This document shows, one piece after another, positions 1 through 18,251 of a stretch of DNA of 64,000 bases. How positions within the stretch are numbered: position 1 is the stretch's first letter; each line of letters begins with the position of its first letter. Under the pieces are notes generated by a model. That model did not search any database and was not told the origin of the DNA. It was given only the letters and a program-made list of their open reading frames with translations. This stretch comes from Eudorina sp. 2006-703-Eu-15 (taxonomy: Eukaryota; Chlorophyta; Chlorophyceae; Chlamydomonadales; Volvocaceae). The DNA is taken from assembly GCA_003117195.1 (NCBI GenBank), contig BDSI01000176.1, forward strand, positions 1 to 64,000, written 5' to 3'. Both the position numbers and the translations under genes were made by a program.

Positions 1-552
1 ATAGCTACTGAACGAATGGCATACAAGTATTTTTCGGGGAACCTTTTGTGATTAAGCACGCCTTCTCGGCCGATTGACACAAACACACACGTCGTGCTGT
101 TCAGCACGTGTTTTTGCTAGTGTGTGCCTACGTACGTATACATGCAACGGGTGAATGCGGCCCCTTACGCCGTTCTCCTTCGCCGTCAGCAAGGAAGGAG
201 AATGCATCCATTACTGAAGGGCTAACAACACTTGGCCAGATGCACAGGTAGAGATAAGCATCACCTAATTCACCAGCACATACAGAGAACATCTTTCATG
301 TATGCATGGGCGAAACAAGGAATGAGAAACGAAGGGACGAATCCGATAGAAGGATTTTTAAAGAACCTTGAGAAATAAAAGGGTATATACATTTTATAAC
401 ACAAAGCGGTATGTACGCAAAGCAACGAAATTAAAAATGCCTCAGCCAAGGAAGCGCCGTAAATATGGCGACATGGACAGGAAAGGGCACTCCTTTGACA
501 AATATATATTTTTCTTAACAATAATACCGTGCGTAGGAAAACAAGTGTGTGT
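1..552. other. Spacer left of the phytase-like gene
   Basis: I recognise no gene here. The stretch should contain the 3' untranslated region of the minus-strand gene whose proposed stop is at 553-555. Short open frames on both strands lack splice context or motif support. I did not find a clear TGTAA signal on the minus strand in this stretch. Confidence 0.4.
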
Positions 553-6218
<5,666 letters not shown>

Positions 6219-8420
6219 TTTTATGGATAGGTAGAAAGGAGTACCCGACTTTTTCATTCAATGTCATCCATCCACAAGTTGCGCGGCGCCGCCTGAAGAC
6301 AAACGGGCTGACGGCACGTGAGCTAACTGAGCAGCTTGTAGTACGGAAAAGTACCGAAAATCTTGCTGCCCTTAGGCCCGGCACTGCGGCATCACATCGA
6401 CCATACCTGCCCATTGTTCAACACGCGACCGATCATATTTTGATGAAGTTAAATTGTGATTTCGATGCAGGAATGTGCATGACCAGCTGATCTGCTCTGT
6501 GCATGACGTTGTTCCGACGGCAATCAAATAGTTTTCTGCAAAGACCACTTTACTCCGCCACAGCCCCAACGAAGCAATTACAAACAATGCAAGGCCAGAG
6601 AATGGTGAGGACGCACCTTTAAGTAACGGTTTGCGGACCAGGGATGGAAAGTTTCACCCATGGGACATACGGGGCGTCTTTGGCATTTTCCAGGACCGAG
6701 GACTTACTTCTTCAGTTTGAAACGAAATAATGGTGTTAGGTATCTTGAAATGTGCGATTGGGCATCACCAGCTAATGGCAGCACGCTGCATGTCGGCCCG
6801 TCGCCCCGCGGTGAATCATGATGTGTTTACGAATCGTGTAGCTTCGTGTTGACAATCTTTCATTCAAATTTTTGCTCTGACAATCTTCGATGGTTGCGTA
6901 GAGGCCTACCTTGGTCTCGACGCTTAACCCTTCATGTGTGCCTCGCCAGTACCGGACGCCACAATTGACTGCAGTGGGCCTGCAGAGTTATGGCACACGC
7001 CACCAAGCCACCTCTGCCATATGCAGGGTTGTGACAGCCACCCGAAGACCTCCATGAAAGGATCAGAAAGGATCAAACCCTGTCGCCCAAATTCTAGTGA
7101 CCCGCCCTGACCTGCTTTGTTCGTCCGCATGTCGGCCGCGGCCCTCTCGCACGACTCATCACTACATGGCTGCACTTCAACAGGTTGCGTCGTCTTGCAT
7201 CAGTCACAACACCGCACTGAGAACGCCGCACTGAGCAGGCACAAAACACCCGAGGAACGGAGGAAGCACCACTGCCGCAGCGCCTTAGCCTGGATTTGAT
7301 GTCGAATTCTACTAACTGGGTGCCAACGCCGAATGCTGTGGCAGTGCACGTTGTGGCGCTGCCATCAGTCATAATACATAGCAGAGCAGCGGCCACGTCA
7401 GCGGCACTGACAGAGCGAAATGGAGGGTAGCAGGACAGGTGTCCGGCTGTGCTCAAGGCTGAGTTCCTTTCGTTGCCTTGCAGGGTGCCTTCTCCCAACA
7501 GAACCTTGGCCCCCCAACAAGCACTCGAAGCGGACCGTGATTCACGCAAGGGCCAGCTGTAAAAACGCGTGCCCAACAGAGCCCAATGCCGCCTCCCAAG
7601 CCATATGGTTTTATGACTGGATCATGTCCTCCCCGCCAGCGCGTCGCAGGCAGACTAATACCTGCCCCGCCAGTAGTCCCGCAGCTGCGGGCCAGCTGTA
7701 CAGAGGTCTCTTCCAAAGTCTGCCGATCCAGGGGACAGCGAAGGCACGAGTGGAGGGTGAGCGACTGGGCAGGTCAGCAGCCAAGCCAGATGAAGTAACC
7801 ACACCGGGCCGGTCCACAGTTGCTGGAGATGCTGGTGGCGTGCTGCCGCCTGCTGGGTGGGCGGGGCCGGTGTGGCTCTTTTCGGGTGCGTGGCTGCTGC
7901 TTGTCGTACCAAGAAACCCGACCGCCGCTGGCCGCTCCCGCCGGCCCCGCCCACCAGCAGGCAGCAGCACGCCACCAGCATCTACAGCAACCGTGGATCG
8001 GCCCGGTGTGGTCCCTTCATGCTGCTTGACCTACCCAGTCGCTCACCCTCCAATCGTGCTTTCGTTGTCCCCTGAAACCAACGGACTTTGACCTCTGCAC
8101 AGCCAGCTGCACCGCAGCTGCGGGACTACTGGCGGGGCCGGTAATAGTCTGCCTGCTACGCGCTGGCGGGGAGCTTGCTTGCCGTCATACTCCGTGTGTC
8201 GGACCGGTTGCTGAATAGGCTGAACAATTTTATCTACATTTTGCCATAGTTCATTCGGAGGGCCTGAATGAAAAAATATCTCACAATAGCCTCCGAAACC
8301 AACGACACAAATTGCTTGACTTGGCCAACCTCATACAAAGATTTTTCTTAGAATTAGTAGGTCGACATATGGTGTAGAAAAGCGAGGATGAGAACTTTGC
8401 GCGGATAGTGCTGGATTGCG
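6219..8420. promoter_or_regulatory. Divergent spacer between phytase-like gene and GAF kinase
   Basis: About 2.2 kb separates the start of the minus-strand phytase-like gene (6218) from the start of the plus-strand kinase (8421). Both promoters should lie here. I see no third gene that I can support. Open frames on both strands at 7.1-8.1 kb mostly follow the GC-rich inverted repeat described separately. Confidence 0.45.
7630..8172. repeat. Long imperfect inverted repeat (potential hairpin)
   Basis: The left arm, about 7630-7870, is matched by the reverse complement of the right arm, about 7941-8172. The outer ends pair tccccgccagcgcg with cgcgctggcgggga. The inner ends pair gggcggggccgg with ccggccccgccc. 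Long stretches agree in between, for example tggagggtgagcgactggg on the left against its complement near 8036-8054, and gatgctggtggcgtgctg on the left against its complement near 7965-7982. Arms are about 235 bp, diverged by substitutions and small indels, with a loop of about 70 bp. Transcription across it would give a long hairpin RNA. Such loci can be small-RNA precursors or foldback transposon relics in volvocine algae. The sequence cannot tell which. Confidence 0.85.
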
Positions 8421-11400
8421 ATGAGTTGTTTTGGTTGCTTTGGCAAGCAGAAGGATGGCAAACACAATAATCACCAACATGTTTCTGAGCAGAAAGGTCC
8501 AACTTCTCTTCAACTCACTTCGTTGTCGGAGAAGGTTTCCTCTGTCACACAGGCGACACAAGCTCCGGCTGTCGCAAGCATAGTATCAAACTCTGCTCCA
8601 GCTCCTGAGCCAGCTGCTGTTGCTCAAAAGCAACCTTCGCCGCCTTGGCGATCGCGTGAGGTGCGGCGCCAGCTTATCGTCTTTTCTGCAACAATCGAAT
8701 GATTAAGACTGTCATATGATACCCTCGATAGGAGCTAGCGGATATAGCCTTACGGATTGCTGATGTGGCGGGGCCATGGCTGGAAAGGGCGCAAGCCAGC
8801 GCCGTTGTCCTGGCGAGCTCGCTGGGTGCTACGTTAGTCAGGTGAGTGCACCATAATGCGGGGCCTTACATAACCAGCAAGTCTGTTGCGTCATACACCG
8901 TGCGACGCGCCCGTCTTCTTGCACGGAGTGCGTGCGTTCATCCCCCCGGTCCGTCGCTTTACTGCTTTCCACGGGTCAACCGTACTACGCGCTCAAACCA
9001 AGGACGGTTGCGGCAATGCCGGAACCCGTGACACCACCCCGAGTCGGTGTTATCCATCGCACGTACTGACACCGCCACCGCCAAATGCCTTCCTGTGCCT
9101 GGCGTATGCCTGAACTGCCTATTGAACCTGTCGCGGTGTAGTATATGGGCTTTCTCTTCCGACAAATCGACAGCGGTCGTGCTGGCATCAAGTGGAGCTC
9201 TGGTGGCCGCGCAGCCGCAAGGGTACAGCATCGTGCTGGCATCCGTGGAAGGGCGATCGGAGTCGAGTCTGCAACGGGTCCTTGCCAGCGAAGTGAGTGC
9301 AGTCGTCCACTGGCCGAACTTACAAACTTGAAATGCTTGACGGAACGGCACGTCGATGAGCAGCCTGCCGTATGCATTTGAGCGCCTTGCTCGTGTCCGC
9401 CTTCTTGTCCGCGGATTCGACCCGACCCAACACGCAGGCTTCCTTGACCTGGAGCAGGGACGGCTTGAACAGCACCAGCGGTGGAACAGGTGCTGGGCCG
9501 GAGGGTCATGGCGGGCCGTCAGACTTGGCACACCTGGCCTCCACCGCGGGCATCCAGCACTGCGCGGTGCTGCCTCTGAAGTACGGGGGGGCTATCGCGG
9601 GCGCGCTGCAGATCACCCTGGGGAGCTCGCCGCCGAAGGCCACCCCCGCCCGCACCGTGGTGTCGCCATCCGCCGGCGCGGGCGAGTCCGGCACTGTTCC
9701 AGCCGCGCAGGACGCCTGCGGTGCTGTGGTCTCGGCTAAAACTGCTGCAGCAGCAATTGGGGCGAGTGGCCAGGACGCGCCGGCCCCCAACTGGCCGCCG
9801 TGTCACCTCCCGGACCTCATGCTGTTATCGTCGGCAGTGTCAGCGGCAGCGCTGTCGGGTGTGGGGAGCGGCTTGCCGTCACATACGGGCAGCGGCCTAC
9901 AGGCGGTCTCGCAGGCTGTGGTGGACCTGGTGGCTGCTCTGCGGCGGTGCGACACCATCAGCAAGCTCGTTATTGCGATATCGCATGGGCTACAGGATCT
10001 GGTTTACCGGTCTACAGCCATGCACTTCTGCGCGACGCCAATGTTTGTGCACCGGTCCGCGACCACGGCGGCAATTTTCCAGGAGGCCGGGGCCCGCGAT
10101 GGTGCCGGCAAGGATGGCAACACCACGCGCGGGGAAATCGAGCGGTGCGGCATCCGCAGGGTTACGAATGGTGGCGTGGCTTGAAATCGGCAACATGCAG
10201 AAGTCTGCGGCAGAGACGCATTGCGTGGTCGCAAGGGAAGGGGAGGCATGCTGTGGGATTTAAGGCGCAACGACGTTGGACCACCAGACCAGCTGCAATT
10301 GTTAACCTTGTACTTGTACCTCCAGGGAACGCTCTTGTAATCAATTTAACCGCGGGACTATTAGCGCTGAAGTACAAGCCAAAGATCGTAAAGGTAGCAT
10401 GAAGTCCTAGAGCCGCATGGATTTTGCAACAAGCAGGGTCTAGGGTCCACTTCCTTGATCGCGATGACCTCAGCTTGCGAGTATTTTTGTGTGCTTCCTC
10501 TTTTTTGTCCCGATCGGTCTCGATCCCGCTGCGCAGAGATTCCAAGATGCGGATCACGTCAGCCGGAAGCGCGCCGGGAGACAGCCAGGAGCAATCGAGG
10601 GCGGTGAAGGCACACATCACTCACCTGAACCACACGCTGCTGCTGCAGGTAGGGGGATGCTCAGCGTTGCGAGCCGTGGTGTGCGGTGACGTGGATTTCA
10701 GCACAGCACTGCATGTAAGTTGTCCACGTGGGCGCGCTCTCTGCCATCCACAGCCACGGCCATGGCGACACGCATCAGCGGCAGTGACCTCCATCATTTG
10801 CGTGTCGGGACGACGTGTGCCAGCGTGACTTTTGCTTTGTTTCGGACTAATGTCGGTCAAACAATGTGGCATGGGTCATGTCGCTACATGCGGGTACAAG
10901 GGCCACAGCGACAACTCGCGGGTGGTAGCAACAAGACATTATGCTGTCGGGCACGCATGCCCTGGCGCGGCCTGCGGAACAGGCCGAACAGGGACGGGTT
11001 TGGGGTCAATGCGGGGCCCACAGGGGCACGATGCGCCCATGACCAGCCTGCACAGGCCGGTGGCATGGGATTGCCCCCAGGCTGCGGCGTCTCATGTGAG
11101 GCTGCCGGGCATGTACGGCTCCGCACCCGCCTCAAAGGCACCCCACCTATGATGGTTGCTACGGTCGCGCTCGGTCCCCCAGATCCTGACGGGAGTCGAC
11201 AGCAGCCGCTATCGGCAGTACGGCGGGTCAATCATCCAGAACTGCAGCGAGTACATGCAGGTGTGTATGATAAACGTATGGGGCAGCAGATTGGCTGGGT
11301 TCGGCCGGGTCGGCGCTGGCTGGGGCACGGGATGGGGAGGTAGCGGAGAGCGGAGGGTGAAGGCGGCTGTCAGCCTATTGCACACGGCTGCTGCTTTGGA

Positions 11401-14400
11401 GGTTTTTCGGTCTCTGGGTTCTGGGACCTACGGCCAGGGCAGCAGGTCATTCGAGCCGTCGCGGAAGGTAATAAAGGGTGATGCGGGCTGTGATGTCTTC
11501 GGTGCGTCGCGCGCTTCATTAGCTGTTTCAGAAGGCTCGGCCTCCCGCGCCTAAGGGGCTTGCACTGCGCGACAAGCAAGGGCGACACCGCGGCGTCCGT
11601 GTCCCTGGCAGTGGCACGCGATAATTACTTGCCCCCAAGCGTCTGCCCCCCTTCCTGTCTCGCCCTACCCCGTGCGCCTCTGCGCCCCACACCCCAGTTC
11701 ATGTCCACGTTCCGGTTTCACTCGCGCGCCCTGACAGACCATTTCCCGACGTTGTGGACAAGGAGTTGACTCTCCGCTCCTCTCCCCCTCCCCCGCCGAT
11801 CCACGCAGGACGAAAGCAACCGCGGACGTGACGTGTCGTTGTGTCATCGCGTCGGTGTGGCGGATGTGGGCAGCATGGTGCTGGCAACGGGGATGCTGAC
11901 CGACGGCGCGCCGCTGCTGGCTGTGTACATGACCAGCAAGGAGCCGCTGCCGGAGCGGCTCCTGGAGACAGCGATGGCGGTCGCGCACCAGGCGCTGAAG
12001 GTGCGGGCTCGCAGGCGGTACGGTATTTGTAACGCAGCATCAAAGGATGTGCACTGCAGATCTGGCCACCATGTCAAGAGGTAAAAGATAAGATGACCAC
12101 ATAGATGATGTCATTGGCCGATCGGCCGCATCGGCCGGGACCACCTATATGAGCTGTGGGCTGTACGGGATGCCGTATTAAGGCCGGAAGGATGCGCTGT
12201 TGTGTTGTGGTCTTTCCGGCTCCCCCCCAGCCAACATGAGGCGACGCCCCTGCCCGCCGGGCTTTCCCCCTGTGCCCCCGTACGCCCCAATACGGCCGAC
12301 TGCAGCTGTCGGTGCTGACCGTCCAGACGCTGCTCTTCCCGGGCGGCGACCTGAACGACGAGTGGTCCACACTGCACGACTTCCACCTCAACCCCACGTC
12401 CGTGGCGGTCTCCACCAGCTGCACGCCTCGCTCCATCATCCCCCGGTCCAGCGCTGCGAGGGAGCCGCTGCAGCACCAGACGTCGGGTGTCGGCGGGACG
12501 CAAGGCGCCACCGCTCCCCTGACGGTGACGCCCTCGAGCATCGTCCAGGAGGACGGTGAGTCAGCGAGCGTGGCGATTAGTGGTGGCGCCGCTTGAGTCC
12601 GCATGCAGGCCTAACTACCTCAGTCGCCAGGTTAGGTTTGCGTGCAGACCGTTGGATCTGCGAACACCGCCGGGGGGTGGGGGAGAGAGTCGTCGGAGAT
12701 CTTGAGTGCAAATGTGGGTATGGACACGGCGTGCGTGCGAGGCGACGCGAGGCGTGCATAAGTTGGGGAGTGGCCCCGGCGCCATGGTATCGTCGACTGG
12801 GGGCCCCTGTGACGTCGGCCGTGTCGACAAAACAGTCCTGACTGTCCGTCAAGAGGTACGCAACCGAACTCGGCTGCCCAGTGAGCCGCGCGGCTCGCCA
12901 TTCATCATGGCGCGGAAACCCGCGGTGGGCAGCCCAGTCCATTTGGTGATGACCGTACCACAGGTGATGACGTGATCCGGTTGTGCCGGCTTGTGCATCT
13001 GCAGGCAACGCGGTGACGTGCTCGGGCACCACCACACGGCGCCACCTGTCCTTCGGCATCACCACCACCTCGGCCGCAGCGCCCCGCTCGAACCTGGGCA
13101 TGATGGTCTCCTCCATCCGCTCCTCCCTCAACCAAGTGCTGTCGCAGAGGGCTGCATTGGAAGCGTGAGTTGGATCAGCGCCGGCTCTGTTGCCGCACCG
13201 GGATGGCCACGGTGGGCCAATGGGTGCGGGGAAGGGCCGTGGGGCCTGCGAGAGCGGCATGCCGGCTGGTCATCGTGGGCTGCGTCGTCTTATTGCCGGT
13301 CCTGCATTGCCGATGCTGTATCGATACGCGGCCTTCCATGGGCGCAGGACTGGCAGCTCGGAGGCAGATGCTGTCACACTGGCACGGAAAGCTGCTTCGT
13401 TGCGGAACGCGGTGTGAAGTTCTACGTTGACACTGTGCACCGTCACCATGTGCTGTCTTGACACTGCCAGTGACTGCTCTGTCGCTCAGAGAGCAAGCCA
13501 GGGTTGGACTGAGGGCGTACCCCTGTGCCCCTGTGGTGGTCACCTGTCCCCCTCCGCTGCAGGGAGGGGCTGCAGGACGATGTCAACGGTGTGGAGCTGC
13601 TCAAGCAGATCGGCCAGGGCGGGCAGGGGGTGGTCTTCTGCGGCACGCTCCACGGGTTGGAGGTGGCGATCAAGGTGGGAGGTGGGGCGGTGGGTCCTGG
13701 GGTGGCCGGGGTGGCCGCTTGCGAGCGCATTGAGCAGCGCAGGATGTCGGAACAGCAAGGGATACAAACTGCCGCTCACTTGCGGTGATACGTCAGAGCT
13801 TATCAGGGCAGTGCTGTAGCAAAAGTTAGTCCGGGCAGTATCGCACTCCTCATCACGGTTCGGAGGCGCAAAGTAACATTCTAGCGGGACCTCCGGGCGC
13901 AGCGCTGGCCCGGGCAGCCGTCCAGCCCGCGGCTCGACAGCGCCACCGGATCCTCGCGCAAGTAGCGCCCCTCTCACTCACCACCGCGAAAGACACGAAG
14001 GGAAACGCTCGGGGCAAAGTGAGGCAAGGGCGGCGCTGCAAAAAGCAGTATCACCTCACACCAAGCCGCGTAAATCCCTGCATCACAAAGGAACAAGCTC
14101 CCGGCGCCATGCCCCGACCTGCCGGACGTGAGTGTGAGTGTGCCTGTGTGTACACCAAATCGTCCCTTCCGTTTAACAGGTCGTTGGCACGGAAGAGGGC
14201 GCGGACGAGGTGTACGACATTGACGACGAGGGCCAGATGATCAAGCTGAAGCGCGTGCTGAAGCGCGACGCGACGGAGCTGGCAGTGACCACCTCGATCA
14301 GTCATCCCAACATCGTGCAGGTCAGGACGGTGGGAAGGACAGGTTCCGACACGTACCGGTGGCGGGCGGCGACGGTGGTGGAGGTTTTGTCCATACACGT

Positions 14401-17400
14401 GATTGCAGTCACTTCCCCGCTCCTCCCGGCCCCCATGACGGCTCCGATCTGCCATCGTCATCATCAGCGTCACCGTTACCGTACGTTCCTGCAGGACCGT
14501 CCGCAATGTGTGGAAAGCGTGCGAGATGTTTGCGCTCGTCGTTCGCGCCATGCCACCAGCCGTGCAGTGCCGTGCTTCGCAGCAAGCACTCTCGCGCTCG
14601 TCCTGGCCTGCAGGGAGCGGCACGCACGCAACGTGGCACGGGCCTCCCGTCTGCTGGCACCCCGCTCTCACCTGCCCTCCTCCGCTCAGCCCTGCGGTGC
14701 TCCCCTGTCGCCGCATATAGGCATCCGTCCATCACCCGCTCGCTTACCCCCTTACCCCCCCATGCATTTCGTGCTTGGTGGATGCCCGTGTGTAGGTGTT
14801 CAGTTACTTTGTGGACGTAATGGTGGTGGAGTACGTGGGGCAGCCGGACCGGTTCAAGCTGCTACCCAAGGCCAAGGGGCTTGGGTCCAATGGCGGTCCG
14901 GAAGGCGGCTTGGGAGTCACAGGGCCCTCCAACATGATCATCTGCATGGAGTACTGCGACGCGGGTGAGTACGACGCCGTGAGCTGCGTACAACAGCCGT
15001 CAGTGAGGGGAAGCCAGGAGGCGGACCACGACTTCTCGCAGGGGCTTTGGGGTTCGGGCTCTTGCGGTACATGATGATGTCGGGAGGGCCACAGCCGCGG
15101 GCAGGTGGTCCCGGGTCGGGGTGCCACTCGGCATGCAGGCGCCTGGCGGATTCGGTCAGCTGGCCCGGAAGCCGCAACCCCACCAGGCTCCGCGGGTGGA
15201 CTTTCCCCGCTCGTTCGGAGTCTCGTGCTCACTCCGGGCCCTCGTACGGCCCCCTTTCGCCGAATATGGCTGCTGTTTCGGCGAAGGGGGGCATGAAGGC
15301 CCGGAGTGAGGACGGCGGCGTGCGGTGGCATGATATCAACCCCTTGGGAGTGCAAGAGCAGGTTTCGGATCCAGCTTCCACAAGAACGGAACTGAAGTTG
15401 CAGCTACCGCCCTCTACCCGTCATCCGCTTGCGACGATTGTGGGCCCTGTGCAGGCAGCCTCAAGCACGCGGTCAAGCGGGGCTGCTTCCGGACGGCTGG
15501 GTCACGGCCGAACACACAGGTGATGCAGCGGTGATGGGCGATGTGTGTGAAAGAGAACTGAGCCGAGAGGAGCGAAGTCCAGCGTGTGTATGGTGGTGGT
15601 GGTGGTGGTTGTGGTGGGGTGGCGCCGAGAGCCCGCTCGAAAGTGGGCGTGCACTCTGGGTTGAACTCGTCTGTTCAGGGAATAGACCTACGCAACCCGG
15701 CGCTGTCTTAACGTACTTGCCATTCACACCAGCTAGCGGGGAAACACGCGAGACAAGGCTGTGGCGCCATTCCAGGCGCGACCCGCAAACAAAACTGATA
15801 TTCGTGCGCATGTCCACGTTCAGCGTTTGCACCTGGCGAATCTGCCTCTTCATGCACGCTGCCAACATCGTGTGCGGCTTCCTGCCGGTGGTACCGTAGA
15901 TCACGAAATTTGATGCGCGTAACATGTTCGCTCCGTTGGATTCTTCCACGGGCTAGGGGCGTACGTCCGGGCTCGCTTTGCGTCCACGCTTGCGCTTTAT
16001 TGGTGCTGCCACCACCGCACACGGCTGACTCACAGCTGAACTGAGGTGCTGTGACTGCTCCCTCCCCTTGACGCGACTCCCTCCCCCAGGCGCTGTACAC
16101 CACCCTGATGGAGATCGCCCTGGCGCTGCGGCACTTGCACGCCCTGCGGCTGGTGCACTGCGGTGGGTGGGCGTGCCCGGATGGCTGTTGTCACGTGCCA
16201 GGAAGGTGCACACTCTGAACGGCGACTTGGCGAGAGGCCGACATCCAAATATGTATGAACTGGGTACCGCATCCGATGGTGGTTCGGCGGTGCCGTGCGA
16301 AGATTCGCCCTGACCCGATGAGATGCCGGGGGGTTTGTGGCGCACACGGGGACACACGCACACAGCGAATGTGACCAGAGTCTGCGGCTGATGGTGTACG
16401 CGAGATGCGATTCCCGATGCCTGTCCCCTTTCAGACCTCAAGCCCTCCAATATCCTGCTGAAGAGCTCCATGCGCGACCCGCGTGGCTGGGTGTGCAAGG
16501 TGGGTGGTTGGCAGCTTGGGTGGGTCTAGCACCGGCGCTGTACGCGTCTAGCGCGTCTACTTCACCACCAACGTCAGCGCCTCCAATGCGGGGGAGGTTG
16601 TTTGGCCGCATCCCAGCCAAAGGCGCGGACCAGCTGCATCACGCGGTTTTCAGCGCGTCCAATGTCCACCCCCCCTTTTTCCGCCTGTCCTGCGCACCCA
16701 CGAACGTTCTTCCTTTCTTTCCCTCTTGCCCGTACTCACTGCACTCCGCCTCCTCGTTTCTTACAGCTGTCGGACTTCGGCTGCGTGCGCCTCATGTCGG
16801 AGCCCGCGCCGGGGCAGCGGCCCACCTTCAACCTGGAGTACGCGGTGGGCACCCCCTCGTTCATGGCCCCCGAGATGTTCTGCAAGGGCCACCCGCTGGA
16901 TGCCATGGTGGACATGTACAGGTGGGGGCTGGGCGTGTATGCGTGTACGCGAGGAAACCCCTCCGCACCGCACATCTGTGGACACACAAGACCAGTGGAC
17001 TCCAGTGAAGGCCCGACCGCAGTGGTTGGCTCCTTATACGCGCAGTTCACAGTGTTTGCGTGTGTGATTAGCGAAGACACCTGCCCAATCCAAAGCAGTG
17101 ACCAACATACTTTCCGTGTGTAAACGTGTGATAGTGCCGCGTCGTTTTGCGATGTGTAACATGGACGGGGCAATCGCAAGTTGGGTTGTAGTATTGGTCA
17201 ACCATCTGCAAAAGAATCGGTGAGCCGCATCCAAATTCGCTGTAACGCGCAGCTACTGTCCGAAACGGTCACGTCATTTCACTATGCAAAGGAGTGAGGG
17301 AGAATCAGTAAGACCTGCAGCACTCCTTGCGGCGGGCACGAAGCGGCGGGCGCAGGGTTAGGCGCGGGTTGTGGTTGTAATGTTGCGACCGCGACTGAGT

Positions 17401-18251
17401 TGCATCACGTTTAAAACTTCACCCCAAACCCTGAAAAACGCTGAAATCCTAGACCTCATGGCTGAGTGTGCCACATCACTGGCAGCACTGACCGGATACC
17501 CTGTCGTCGCCTGCAGCTTTGGCATCCTGATGTGGGAGGTCTACACTGGCGGCACTGTGTACGACGGTGTGCCACCGGACAAGCTGCCGTATCACGTCGT
17601 CAAGCGTGGCCTCCGACCTGCATTTCCGCCTGACACTCCGAGCGCCTACAGGTAGGCATGCTTCCAAGCGGCTTCTGCCCGAAACTCGCTCCCTTCAGCT
17701 TCAATGCATAGGCGAAGCCGACAACGGTGGCGTCCGTACTGTTTTGCTGCATGGGCTCAGTCGCGCTTCAATCACGAAATCAGGTCCCTGCTGCTGTCAT
17801 TAGACGGGCACGCGCGATCGTCATTGGTGATCAGCGATGATGCAGCGTGTTCACTACGCACCGCCTTGGCCACACTGCAAAGCAGCCAGTACGCCGAATC
17901 GTTCTTTTCTTGCCACGGGGGAGGCATCGTTCGCCGGCTTCCGCTCCCCGAGAGACGCGCGCGCGTCTGGAGGCGGAGCAGTGGGCCTGCCATGACCCGC
18001 CACCTTGTGCGCCGACTTCCTCGCGACACCACCTCACGGCGCCGCTGGCATGCGCGGCCAACGCACGTCTGCGCACCTGCAGGTCGCTGGCGCAGACGTG
18101 CTGGTCCAGTGACCCCCGGAGCCGCCCGTCGGCTGCCGCTCTCGTGACGGTCCTCCAACGACTCCTCTCCTCATGTACGGTCGCCGCCACCGCACCTACG
18201 ACTGCTGCGTCGCCGGCGAGCGGCGCGGCGGCAAAAGGGGGCGCCGCCTAG
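8421..18251 (+). CDS. GAF-domain protein kinase, non-RD type
   Basis: Proposed exons: 8421-8660, 8732-8841, 9142-9292, 9438 to about 10100, 10537-10714, 11183-11260, 11809-12000, 12306-12555, 13005-13164, 13563-13674, 14180-14320, 14796-14964, 15455-15519, 16090-16162, 16435-16499, 16767-16921, 17517-17651, 18083-18251. All joints are phase-consistent except the 3' edge of exon 4, which I could not fix. The product is about 1,030 residues. The N terminus MSCFGCFGK has Cys3 and Cys6, suggesting lipidation and membrane association. Next comes GAF-like sensor sequence (VAGPWLERAQASAVVLASS; SIWAFSSDK; ISKLVIAISHGL), then a kinase domain: glycine loop IGQGGQGVVF, VAIK lysine, LVHCDLKPSN catalytic loop, DFG in LSDFGCVRL, GTPSFMAPE, and a subdomain IX stretch SFGILMWEVYTGG. 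The HRD arginine is Cys, so this is a non-RD kinase. It resembles the large TKL-like, GAF-containing kinase families of Chlamydomonas. The ligand is unknown. Confidence 0.88.
15590..15619 (+). repeat. (TGG)n microsatellite in kinase intron
   Basis: A run of TGG/TGTGG triplets lies in the intron between the exons ending at 15519 and starting at 16090. It is a simple intronic repeat with no coding role in the model. Confidence 0.7.

Noticed and set aside
7420..8091. 223-codon plus-strand frame and 119-codon minus-strand frame over the hairpin
   Set aside because: Both follow the GC-rich inverted repeat. The two translations mirror each other (for example STPPAS-ATVDRPGVV in both), which is expected from an inverted repeat and not from a gene.
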